This document shows positions 1 to 8,901 of a DNA stretch of 64,000 nt, in pieces. Position numbers and translations under genes: made by a program. Below the pieces are notes generated by a model. It saw only the letters and a program-made list of their open reading frames with translations. It did no database searches and was not told the origin of the DNA. The stretch spans positions 52,851-116,850 of the forward strand of contig QBYM01000002.1 of assembly GCA_003282825.1 (NCBI GenBank), given 5' to 3'. How positions within the stretch are numbered: position 1 is the first letter of the stretch; every line of letters starts with the position of its first letter. This DNA comes from Pelagibacteraceae bacterium AG-325-J17. Lineage in GTDB: Bacteria > Pseudomonadota > Alphaproteobacteria > Pelagibacterales > Pelagibacteraceae.

Positions 1-870
1 TACTAGCATTCTTGTAGGAGCATTACATGATTGACCTGAATTTCTAAAACATCTTAACGCACCTCTTTCAATTGCTTCAGGATCAGCATCCTTAAAAATA
101 ATATTAGCACCTTTGCCTCCTAATTCTAAACTCACTCTTTTAAAATCTTTAGCAGCATTCTGAGAAATCAAAGCTCCTGCTCTAGTTGATCCTGTAAAAG
201 AAATCATATTTATATCTGGGTGACTTGTAAGTGCATCGCCTGTTGTGGTTCCATCTCCATTAACTAGATTGAATACTCCTGCAGGAAATTTGGTATCATC
301 TATCAATTCAGCAAGTATCATTGATGATAATGGCGCAAGTTCTGATGGTTTTAAAACCATTGTACATCCAGATGCAATTGCAGGCATAACTTTTAAGCAA
401 ACTTGGTTCATTGGCCAATTCCAAGGTGTAATTAATGCACAAACACCTTTTGGTTCATAAATAAGTCTTTGGTTTGGAGCATGTTCACCTAATGGTTTTT
501 CAAATTCGAAATTTTTTAAATACCTAATAAAAGACTTTAAATGAGCTGCACCTGTTCCAGCTTGAAGTTTTGTAGCAAAGTCTTTTGGTGCACCCATTTC
601 AACAGTAATAGCATTGGCAATATCTGCCCATCTTTTTTTATAATTCTCGTAAAGTTTTTCTAATAATCTTATTCTTTCTTCTTTCGGTGAAAATGCCCAT
701 GAACTATAAGCTTTTTTTGCAGCATTTACTGCTAGATCAACATCCTCTTTGTTTCCTAATGATATTACAGCACATTCTTCTTCTGTAGCAGGGTTGATTA
801 CTTTAATTTCTTCTTTGCTTATTGCTGTCACCCATTTACCATCTATATAAAAATTTTTTTTATTTTCCAT
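1..870 (-). CDS. Aldehyde dehydrogenase family protein (partial, runs off window start)
   Basis: Minus-strand reading from ATG at 870 (MENKKNFYIDGKWV...) stays open to base 1. It contains ALDH motifs (ITPWNWPMNQ, FTGSTRAG, LELGGKGANI, GQSCNAPTRMLV). Not in the ORF track because it is truncated. Confidence 0.9.
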   Translation of the reverse strand, partial: MENKKNFYIDGKWVTAISKEEIKVINPATEEECAVISLGNKEDVDLAVNAAKKAYSSWAFSPKEERIRLLEKLYENYKKRWADIANAITVEMGAPKDFATKLQAGTGAAHLKSFIRYLKNFEFEKPLGEHAPNQRLIYEPKGVCALITPWNWPMNQVCLKVMPAIASGCTMVLKPSELAPLSSMILAELIDDTKFPAGVFNLVNGDGTTTGDALTSHPDINMISFTGSTRAGALISQNAAKDFKRVSLELGGKGANIIFKDADPEAIERGALRCFRNSGQSCNAPTRMLV

Positions 871-890
871 AGCAGACTCCTAACCTTTCC

Positions 891-1850
891 TTATTTTTTT
901 GCAAACAAATTAGTTAATTCATAAACTATTGTTGCTGCAGCAAGAGAGGTTACTTCAGCATGATCATATGCTGGTGAAACCTCAACAACATCAGCTGAAA
1001 TTAAATTTAAACCTGATAAACCTCTTATAGTGTTAACCATTTCTCTTGAGGTCATTCCGGCAATTTCTGGTGTACCAGTTCCAGGGGCAAAAGCAGGATC
1101 TAATACATCTATATCAATAGATAAATATAAAGCGTTATCTCCAACTCTTTTTTTAATTCTTTCAGCAATTTTATCAGTTCCCTGAGTTTGAAACTCATCA
1201 CAATGAATAATCTTAAATCCAAAACTTTCATCATTTTTGATGTCATCTCTACTGTACAAAGGTCCTCTTATGCCCACATGCATTGAAGCATCATCTAAAA
1301 ATAAATTTTCTTCTCTTGCTCTTCTAAAAGGCGTACCATGAGTGTAAGGTGCACCAAAATAAGTATCCCAAGTATCCAAGTGAGCATCAAAATGCACTAA
1401 AGCTACTGGACCATTGTTAATTTTATTAACAGCTTTTAACAATGGAAATGCAATTGTGTGGTCACCACCAAGACTTATAATTCCTCCAACTTTATTCAAT
1501 AATTCTTCAGCCCCCACCTCTATCTGTTTAATTGCTTCTTCAATATTAAATGGGTTACAAGTGATATCTCCTGCATCAGCTACCTGTTGTACTTTAAAAG
1601 GTTCAACATCATAACTTGGATGGTAATTTGTTCTTAAGTGTCTGGAAGCTTGTCTAATACTTTGGGGTCCAAATCTTGCACCTGGTCTGTAACTGGTTCC
1701 AGCATCAAATGGAATCCCAACAATTGCAACATCGCAACTCTCCACATCTCTTAGCTCAGGTAATCTTGCAAATGTTGAAGGGCCAGCAAACCGTGGCACT
1801 TTAGTTCCACTTACTGGTTGGATTGGATCTTTATTTCTTTTTTTTTTCAC
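891..1850 (-). CDS. speB: Agmatinase / ureohydrolase family protein
   Basis: 319 aa with the ureohydrolase metal-site motifs GGDHTI, HFDAHLDTWD and SIDIDVLDPAFAPGTGTPE. Exact guanidino substrate is not determinable from sequence alone. Confidence 0.85.
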   Translation of the reverse strand: MKKKRNKDPIQPVSGTKVPRFAGPSTFARLPELRDVESCDVAIVGIPFDAGTSYRPGARFGPQSIRQASRHLRTNYHPSYDVEPFKVQQVADAGDITCNPFNIEEAIKQIEVGAEELLNKVGGIISLGGDHTIAFPLLKAVNKINNGPVALVHFDAHLDTWDTYFGAPYTHGTPFRRAREENLFLDDASMHVGIRGPLYSRDDIKNDESFGFKIIHCDEFQTQGTDKIAERIKKRVGDNALYLSIDIDVLDPAFAPGTGTPEIAGMTSREMVNTIRGLSGLNLISADVVEVSPAYDHAEVTSLAAATIVYELTNLFAKK

Positions 1851-1891
1851 AGTAAAATTGTATCACATTCATCTAAATTGGAATATCTTCT

Positions 1892-2626
1892 ATGTGTAAA
1901 TTTATGAGCTTAATTAGATTAATTATACTATCTTTATTTATTTTTACTCAAACTCAAGCTGATACTATTTATAATCTTATAAAAATTCCAAATTTAGAAA
2001 TTTATGACATTAAAACTCCAAACAAACTGAGATACTTATATGCCAAACAACCTTTTACACTCGGTGTTGAAAAAAATATAAATTGTTATAATTCTGAAAA
2101 GAAAATTCTCGATCAAAAATATAAAATAATTAAAAAAAATTTAAATAGATATAGTCAAGAATTTCTTAAAAAAATTAATCTTAAATACATAGTCCTGTGT
2201 GAGGATTTATCCATATCAAATATTAATACTGCTGGAATTCCTGACCATATAATGAAAACATTAATCTTAGATATTAAATTTAACGAAGATTATTTTGAAC
2301 GTGTAATCCACCATGAAGTGTTCCATATTATAAATGATAGTTTTAAAAAATTATTTGACGAAGACGTCTGGTCTAAATTTAACGTCAAAGAATTCGAATA
2401 TGCTGAATGCTCCACCTGTACAGATAAATTAGGCTTAGATACTTACACAAATACTAATGGTTTTTTAACTGAATATTCAAGATCAACTGCATCTGAGGAT
2501 ATGGCTGAAGTATTCTCTCATTTAATGATTGGATTAAATTTAGATAGCCTCGATCCAATTTTAGAAAAGAAAATTCACTTTATTAAAACTAATCTTTTAA
2601 AGATAGATGAAACTTTCATTTTATGA
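1892..2626 (+). CDS. Exported putative zinc metallopeptidase-like protein of unknown family
   Basis: N-terminal hydrophobic signal (LIRLIILSLFIFTQTQA) and an HExxH motif in VIHHEVFHIINDSF. Confidence 0.55.
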   Translation: MCKFMSLIRLIILSLFIFTQTQADTIYNLIKIPNLEIYDIKTPNKLRYLYAKQPFTLGVEKNINCYNSEKKILDQKYKIIKKNLNRYSQEFLKKINLKYIVLCEDLSISNINTAGIPDHIMKTLILDIKFNEDYFERVIHHEVFHIINDSFKKLFDEDVWSKFNVKEFEYAECSTCTDKLGLDTYTNTNGFLTEYSRSTASEDMAEVFSHLMIGLNLDSLDPILEKKIHFIKTNLLKIDETFIL

Positions 2627-3270
2627 TTGAAAAAATTAAGGCGTCAAAATCTGAAAAAGTAATTTTGATATTTATAGTTACTTTAGCTATATTCTTTTTT
2701 GGTTCTTTCTTTTTGATAAAAGATAAATGTTTATTTGTAAAAAATTATGACCCTCTAAAAATTACTTTTGATAATCCAAAAAATATTGCAATATTGAATG
2801 TTACTTGTGGAAATGTAATAATTGAACTTTATCCTAACATTTCACCCAATGCTGTAAAAAGATTTAAACAATTAATTAACACAAAATCCTATGATGATGT
2901 TGCATTTCATAGAGTAATTAAAGACACACTTGTTCAGGCTGGGGATTTAGAGTTTGGAAAAAAGGGTAATTTAAATTATGGAAAAATTGGAACTGGGAAA
3001 TCTGGATTAGGAACAATCAATTCAGAGGTGGATACTCCATTTAACTTCGATAAAGGTAGTGTTGGTTTTGCAAGAGGTCAAAAATATAACACTGAGGATA
3101 GTCAATTTTTTATAATTCTCAGAGATGAGCCATTATATGAAACTGAATATACCCCAATAGGAAAGGTAATTTATGGATTGGAAGCTTTGGAAAAAATTAA
3201 ATATTTAGATAAATCACAATATGTATTAAGGCCTGACTTTATAAATTCTTTAAGAATGTTAGTTGACTAA
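2623..3270 (+). CDS. Membrane-anchored cyclophilin-type peptidyl-prolyl cis-trans isomerase
   Basis: N-terminal TM segment, then cyclophilin motifs (VIIELYPNISPNAVKRF, FHRVIKDTLVQAGD, VGFARG, NTEDSQFFIILRDEP). Starts 4 bp inside the upstream ORF. Confidence 0.88.
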   Translation: MIEKIKASKSEKVILIFIVTLAIFFFGSFFLIKDKCLFVKNYDPLKITFDNPKNIAILNVTCGNVIIELYPNISPNAVKRFKQLINTKSYDDVAFHRVIKDTLVQAGDLEFGKKGNLNYGKIGTGKSGLGTINSEVDTPFNFDKGSVGFARGQKYNTEDSQFFIILRDEPLYETEYTPIGKVIYGLEALEKIKYLDKSQYVLRPDFINSLRMLVD

Positions 3271-5481
3271 AGGTTTACCTGTAGCGAGAGTGTGTTTTAT
3301 TCTATCTTGAGTTTTTTGAGTTTCAATTAATCTCATAAAAGCATCAAGCTCCAATTTAAATAAATCATCTTCAGATAAAGTTTTATCAATTGTAGTATCA
3401 CCTCCACTCAAAACATGAGCTAGCTCTTTTGCAACCTCAACCCCATGTTCTAATATAACTTTATCATTATAAAGTTTTTCTAAAATTTTATCCATTTCTC
3501 CTCTTACTGCTTTTCCAGGTAGATTAAATTTATTTTCATCAGGAGCTTTAAAATCTTTATTTTCACTAAGAATTTTTTTTGAAACTTCTAATAAACTATT
3601 CCTGTTCATTATCTTTTTATCATTTGGCCTCAAATATTTCATAGGTTCTGCTTCAACTGGTGAAGTGGCTGTCTTTCCATATCCAATAATATCAAACACT
3701 TTAAGTGGAGCAAAATTAGGGTCCTTTTTGGCTTCGTCAGTATCTAGCCATCTAGCTAACATTTCCTTACATCCTCCACCTGCTGGGATCAAACCAACAA
3801 TAGTTTCAACTAATCCAACTACTATATTTGTGTGTGAGGCAACAAAATTACTTTGAACCATTACTTCAAATCCACCACCTAAAGTTAATCCTGAAGGAGC
3901 TGAAATTACCGGATATTTGGAATATTTTAAATGCTTACATGTTTCTTGAAAATATTTAATGAATTTTTCAATTGATTTAAAATCTTTTTTATCAGCAAAT
4001 TGCATTGTATAGGTTAAATTAACACCAGCAGAAAACTGCATACTTTCATTAATTATTATCAGAGGTTTATCAGTTGCTTTTTTAAGAGCATCCATAGAGT
4101 CATAATCTAAAGCATTAGCTTTAGTAGTAAACTCAACAATGTTATAGTCACTAAACTTATAAATTTTTGCTGAGTCATTTCCATCCAAACTTAAGGCTGT
4201 TTTCTTAACTTTGCCTAAAGTTTCAATATTTGTATATTTTTGTCTTTCACCATAAAAATCTTCATTTTGAGTTTTAGATAAATTTTCTAAGAAACTATTG
4301 CCACTAAAATCATCAACTTTATCAAAAAAATTTTTAACCCCTATTTCTTCAAGCATTTCGAAAGGACCTTTAGCCCAGTTAAAGCCAAGCCTCATTGCTT
4401 CATCAATATCATTAAATTCCTTAGTAATTCCTGGCACTAATGAAGACGCATATTTAATTATTTTAGATATTACAGACCAAGCATATTCACCATATTTATC
4501 TTCTCTATCAATTAGTGCTTTAAGATCTACTTTATCTGATTTCATATCAATCTTTTTGGTAGGTGAATAATCACCAGTCGCAAGATTAATAGCTTCCATA
4601 ACTTTATTAGTTTCAGTTTTGTTAATTCTGTAAAATCCACCTTTACCTTTTCTTCCAGTATAGCCAGTATCAATTAATTTTTTTACTAATGGAATTTCTT
4701 TTGCAACCTCATGAAACTTATCTGTCTCAGGCAGCTCTTTAATAAAACTTTTTAAAACATCAGCCATTAAATCAATACCTATTAAATCATAAAGACCAAA
4801 TACTCCTGTTTTTGGAATTCCCATTGGTCTTCCAAAAATTGCATCTGCTTCTTCGACTGACAATTTCATTTTAAAAGCTTCAGTCATAGCTATTTGCATA
4901 GCATAAACACCTACTCTGTTTCCTAAAAAGCCAGGAGTATCATTACAAACAATTGCACCTTTTCCTAGCTCTATTTCACAAAATTCTTTTAATTCATTTA
5001 TTTTATTTAGATCATTATTTTCATTTTTAACGATTTCTAAAAGGCCCATATATCTCACAGGGTTAAAAAAGTGAGTAATACAAAAATCTTTTTTTTCTTT
5101 ATCAGTTAAGTGTTCTGATAAAACTTTAATTGGAATAGATGAAGTATTTGAAGAAACAATCGCTCCTTCTTTTCTTGCTTTAAATATTTTTTCATAAATT
5201 TGATGTTTAATGTCAATTCTTTCCACAACTGCTTCAACAACCCAATCAGCATCTTTTACTACATCAAAATTGTCATCTATATTTCCAACTTTAATATTAT
5301 TAATTTTTGATCTATCGAGTAATAAAGGTGGTCTGGATTTATGAATTCTATCTCTTGCTTTTTCACTAATTTCAGTTTTTAAATCTAGTAAAGTAACTGG
5401 AACATTTGCGTTACATAAATGAGCAGCTATTCCACTTCCCATTGTTCCTGAACCAATCACTACTACGCTCTTAATCTTCAT
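3259..5481 (-). CDS. 3-hydroxyacyl-CoA dehydrogenase / enoyl-CoA hydratase bifunctional protein (FadN-type domain order)
   Basis: N-terminal Rossmann IGSGTMGSGIAAHL, 3HCDH motifs (SNTSSIPI, HFFNPVRYMGLLEIV), C-terminal crotonase-like segment (LGGGFEVMVQSNFV). Confidence 0.88.
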   Translation of the reverse strand: MKIKSVVVIGSGTMGSGIAAHLCNANVPVTLLDLKTEISEKARDRIHKSRPPLLLDRSKINNIKVGNIDDNFDVVKDADWVVEAVVERIDIKHQIYEKIFKARKEGAIVSSNTSSIPIKVLSEHLTDKEKKDFCITHFFNPVRYMGLLEIVKNENNDLNKINELKEFCEIELGKGAIVCNDTPGFLGNRVGVYAMQIAMTEAFKMKLSVEEADAIFGRPMGIPKTGVFGLYDLIGIDLMADVLKSFIKELPETDKFHEVAKEIPLVKKLIDTGYTGRKGKGGFYRINKTETNKVMEAINLATGDYSPTKKIDMKSDKVDLKALIDREDKYGEYAWSVISKIIKYASSLVPGITKEFNDIDEAMRLGFNWAKGPFEMLEEIGVKNFFDKVDDFSGNSFLENLSKTQNEDFYGERQKYTNIETLGKVKKTALSLDGNDSAKIYKFSDYNIVEFTTKANALDYDSMDALKKATDKPLIIINESMQFSAGVNLTYTMQFADKKDFKSIEKFIKYFQETCKHLKYSKYPVISAPSGLTLGGGFEVMVQSNFVASHTNIVVGLVETIVGLIPAGGGCKEMLARWLDTDEAKKDPNFAPLKVFDIIGYGKTATSPVEAEPMKYLRPNDKKIMNRNSLLEVSKKILSENKDFKAPDENKFNLPGKAVRGEMDKILEKLYNDKVILEHGVEVAKELAHVLSGGDTTIDKTLSEDDLFKLELDAFMRLIETQKTQDRIKHTLATGKPLVN

Positions 5482-5493
5482 GTAGTAATCTTA

Positions 5494-6348
5494 CTATCTG
5501 TTAATACCTCTGAGTCTCTCAGACCTTCTTCTTAAGAGTTCAGCAGTAACTAATATTAATGTTGATAAAATAATTAAACAAGTTGCAACGGCAAGAATGG
5601 TTGGGCTCAACTGTTCTCTTAAACCTGTCCACATTTGAATAGGGATTGTAGTATTTTCTAACCCGGCTAAGAACAATACCACCACAACTTCATCAAATGA
5701 AGTTACAAAAGCAAATAATCCCCCAGATATCACACCCGGTAGAATTAATGGTAAAGTGATTTTCATAAAAGTATTAACTGGATTACTACCAAGACTTGCT
5801 GCTGCTCTTGTTACACTATGGTCAAATCCTGATAAAGTTGCAGTAACAGTTATTACTACAAATGGTGTACCTAATATAATATGAGCAAGAATAATACCTA
5901 AATGAGTTGCAGCCAAACCTGCTTTAGCCATAAAGAAAAATATTGCTACACCAGAAATAATTAATGGAACAATCATTGGAGATATTAAAACTGCCATAAT
6001 TAAACCCTTGTAAGGCATGTGTCTGCTGCTTAAGCCTAAAGCAGCAACAGTTCCCAAAATAACTGAACCAATTGTTGCAAAAATTGCAATGATAAAACTA
6101 TTTTTTGTAGCTAAACCCCAAGGATTTTTGGTCCCATAGATCATGTCCTTATACCATCTTAATGAAAATGCATCAGGGTCTAGTCGTTTCATTCCATCGG
6201 AAAAAACTAAAAATTCTTCAGCGTTGAAAGATAATGGGAAAATTACAAACAATGGAGCAATAAGAAAAAAGAAAACTGCTGCACAAATAGTCAAATAAAC
6301 ATAATGCCAAATTCTGTAATGTGGTTCTGTATATTTTGGTAAGGCCAT
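5494..6348 (-). CDS. potC: ABC transporter permease, spermidine/putrescine (PotC) type
   Basis: Multi-TM protein with permease EAA-like loop (AAASLGSNPVNTFMKITLPLILPGVISG); operon with PotA/B/D-type genes. Confidence 0.85.
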   Translation of the reverse strand: MALPKYTEPHYRIWHYVYLTICAAVFFFLIAPLFVIFPLSFNAEEFLVFSDGMKRLDPDAFSLRWYKDMIYGTKNPWGLATKNSFIIAIFATIGSVILGTVAALGLSSRHMPYKGLIMAVLISPMIVPLIISGVAIFFFMAKAGLAATHLGIILAHIILGTPFVVITVTATLSGFDHSVTRAAASLGSNPVNTFMKITLPLILPGVISGGLFAFVTSFDEVVVVLFLAGLENTTIPIQMWTGLREQLSPTILAVATCLIILSTLILVTAELLRRRSERLRGINR

Positions 6349-6352
6349 TCTT

Positions 6353-7606
6353 TTATCCTAATTTAATATTATCTATTCCAACTAATTTATTATACACCCA
6401 GTAAATCGCTAAAACTCCTGTCAATAACATCAAACCCATTGCCGATGCAAAGCTCCAATCAAGCGTACTCTTCATATGAAATGCAATTTGATTACTGATT
6501 AGAGTACCAGAAGCTCCTCCAACTAAGGCTGGGGTTATATAATAACCTATAGCTAATATGAAAACTAATAAACAACCGGCTCCAATTCCTGGAATAGTTA
6601 ATGGAAAATAAACTTTCCAAAAAGCTACAAAAGGTGTTCCACCTAATGACTTTCCAGCTCTCATCAAGCTTGGGGAAATAGTTTTCATCACGCTATAAAG
6701 TGGCAAAACCATAAAAGGTAACAAAATCTGTGTCATCGCAACATAGCTACCTGTTTTATTGAACATCATTTCAGGTCTATTATCATCGGCCACTAATCCT
6801 ATACCAACAAAGAAATCATTAACCAAACCTTGTTGTTGCAACAAAATCATCCAACTAGCAGTTCTTACAAGTAATGATGTCCAAAATGGAAGAAGCACAC
6901 AGATCATTAAAAGGTTGCTATACTTCATAGGTAAAGTAGCTAACAAATGAGCAATTGGGTATGCCATTAAAAAACAAAATACTGTAACAAAAAATGCAAT
7001 TTCTAAAGTTCTTAGCCATAGAACTCTATGGATCCGTCTATCTTCAGGAACACTTACTATTTCTCCATTCTCATTTTTAAACATATCTATACCCTTTAGA
7101 TATTTCTGACCAGTATATGCTGGAGCTCTTCTTTTAATTGCTTGCCAATATTCAACATTGGCCCATCTTTTGTGTACGGCCATTATTTGTTCTTTATAGT
7201 TTCCTTCTTCGAAAGATTTAGATTTTCTCCTTAATTTTTTAATAATACTTTTAAATCCGTTCTTTGTATAATTTAGTTGTGTAGATAATTTTCCCTCACG
7301 TTTTTCATCTACTAACTTTGTAAAATCTGAATGAAAAGCTGCAAAAACTTCTTCGTCTGGTAATTCTTTACCATCCCATTTTTCCATTGCTTTAAAAGTT
7401 TTAGGAAGCATTTCAGTGACCATCTTGTCATCCACACTTCTCATAAGCATGTCTCCAATGGGAAAAACATAAGTGATAATTATGAACAAGAGCAAGGGTG
7501 CTACAAGTAGGAAGGCTTTAATCTTATTTCTTCTTTCGGCTTTTTTAAGACTTACCTCTAAAGGAATTCCATCAGTTGTTAAAATTTGTTTTGTTTCTGA
7601 GCTCAT
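6353..7606 (-). CDS. potB: ABC transporter permease, spermidine/putrescine (PotB) type, with large insertion after first TM
   Basis: EAA loop (AGKSLGGTPFVAFWKVYFPLTIPGIGAG); TM1 followed by ~140 hydrophilic residues before the canonical core. Confidence 0.85.
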   Translation of the reverse strand: MSSETKQILTTDGIPLEVSLKKAERRNKIKAFLLVAPLLLFIIITYVFPIGDMLMRSVDDKMVTEMLPKTFKAMEKWDGKELPDEEVFAAFHSDFTKLVDEKREGKLSTQLNYTKNGFKSIIKKLRRKSKSFEEGNYKEQIMAVHKRWANVEYWQAIKRRAPAYTGQKYLKGIDMFKNENGEIVSVPEDRRIHRVLWLRTLEIAFFVTVFCFLMAYPIAHLLATLPMKYSNLLMICVLLPFWTSLLVRTASWMILLQQQGLVNDFFVGIGLVADDNRPEMMFNKTGSYVAMTQILLPFMVLPLYSVMKTISPSLMRAGKSLGGTPFVAFWKVYFPLTIPGIGAGCLLVFILAIGYYITPALVGGASGTLISNQIAFHMKSTLDWSFASAMGLMLLTGVLAIYWVYNKLVGIDNIKLG

Positions 7607-7613
7607 AAATAAA

Positions 7614-7640
7614 AAGGGCGGTTATCAAATAACCGCCCTT
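7614..7640 (-). terminator. Perfect intra-operon hairpin between potD-like and potB-like genes (attenuator/mRNA stabiliser)
   Basis: AAGGGCGGTTAT-CAA-ATAACCGCCCTT: 12-bp perfect stem in the potD-potB gap, GC-rich against an AT-rich background. Confidence 0.75.
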
Positions 7641-7677
7641 AAATTATAATATATAATTAAGTTTAATAAAACTTAAA

Positions 7678-8799
7678 TTATAGACCAGCTTTCATAGCTT
7701 CCCATTTTTCACCAAGCTCTGTACCGTTGTCAGCCCAGTAAAGTGGATCTACTAAGAAGTAGTTTTTAGTGTTAGCTGGTGCAGTTGGCATTTGTGGTAC
7801 CATATTAGTTTTACCATCTTTATACCACGGCTCTCCTGCTTCCATAATAGCTATAGAAGATTTTCTCCAAGGAGCGTATGCAATATATTTTGCACTTCCT
7901 GCTAACATTTCTGTGCTAGTCATCATAGCTAAAGCTTTTTTAGCCATACCATTAGCATCGTTTGGTCCACCCTTAACTTGTACAAAGTACTCGTAGTCAA
8001 GACCTTGTCCATCCCATACTTGAACTAGTGGTGCACCTTCTCCAATGATAGCATTGAAAAATCTACCATTCCAACCAGTTGCCATAACAACTTCACCACT
8101 CATTAATAATTCTGGTGGTTGAGCACCTGCAGACCAAAATACACATCCACCTTTTGGATCTGTACATAATTCTTTGATCTTGTTCATAGCTCTGTCCACA
8201 CCTTTATCAGTGTTTAAAGCTTTGTAGATTTTTGCTCCACCTTTTCCTGGTTTAATTCCATCTGCAGCTAAAGCGATTTCTAAGTTTGTTAGAGCGCCTT
8301 TGTAGATAGCTCTTTTTCCAGGGAATTTTTTAGTGTTAAAGAAATCTTTGATAGTCTTTGGAGTGCCTTTAACATTATTTTTGTTATAAGCGTAGTTCCA
8401 AGAATATAAAATGTTTCCTACAGCACATTTACTTGGCATTGCAGTAAAGAAATCTTTACTTGCAGGAGTTCCATCTGGTGCAGGTGGAAAATCTTTGTCA
8501 AAATCAAATTCAACAAATAATCCTTCATCACATCCATTGATAGTATCCATTGCAAATACGTCGATTATATCCCACGTAATTTTGCCAGCTTCTTTTTGTG
8601 CTTTGATCTCAGATAATCCACCTGAATAATCAACCCAGTTGATAGTTATACCAAGGGCTTTACCAGTAGGATCACCATAACCTAACTTTTGAGACTCTGT
8701 GTAAGCTCCACCCCAAGACACTGCAGTTACTGCAAATGCTGAAGTAGTTACAGAGATAGCAAAAGAAATGGCTAGTAATAATTTACTAAGTGTTTTCAT
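7678..8799 (-). CDS. potD: Extracellular solute-binding protein, PotD-like (polyamine-type)
   Basis: Signal peptide MKTLSKLLLAISFAISVTTSAFA; VSWGGAYTESQ start; operon with PotA/B/C genes. Confidence 0.82.
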   Translation of the reverse strand: MKTLSKLLLAISFAISVTTSAFAVTAVSWGGAYTESQKLGYGDPTGKALGITINWVDYSGGLSEIKAQKEAGKITWDIIDVFAMDTINGCDEGLFVEFDFDKDFPPAPDGTPASKDFFTAMPSKCAVGNILYSWNYAYNKNNVKGTPKTIKDFFNTKKFPGKRAIYKGALTNLEIALAADGIKPGKGGAKIYKALNTDKGVDRAMNKIKELCTDPKGGCVFWSAGAQPPELLMSGEVVMATGWNGRFFNAIIGEGAPLVQVWDGQGLDYEYFVQVKGGPNDANGMAKKALAMMTSTEMLAGSAKYIAYAPWRKSSIAIMEAGEPWYKDGKTNMVPQMPTAPANTKNYFLVDPLYWADNGTELGEKWEAMKAGL

Positions 8800-8901
8800 T
8801 TTTCCTCCGTTTAAACGTTTTTTTATAAAAACAGATTACAACAAGATCGATAAAGAGAGTCAACAGCCCTTTTTGTAAGTTATACAAGATCTAATTGGTG
8901 T

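Noticed and set aside
245-460. Plus-strand ORF of 71 aa
   Set aside because: Antisense to a clear aldehyde dehydrogenase; composition follows the opposite frame.
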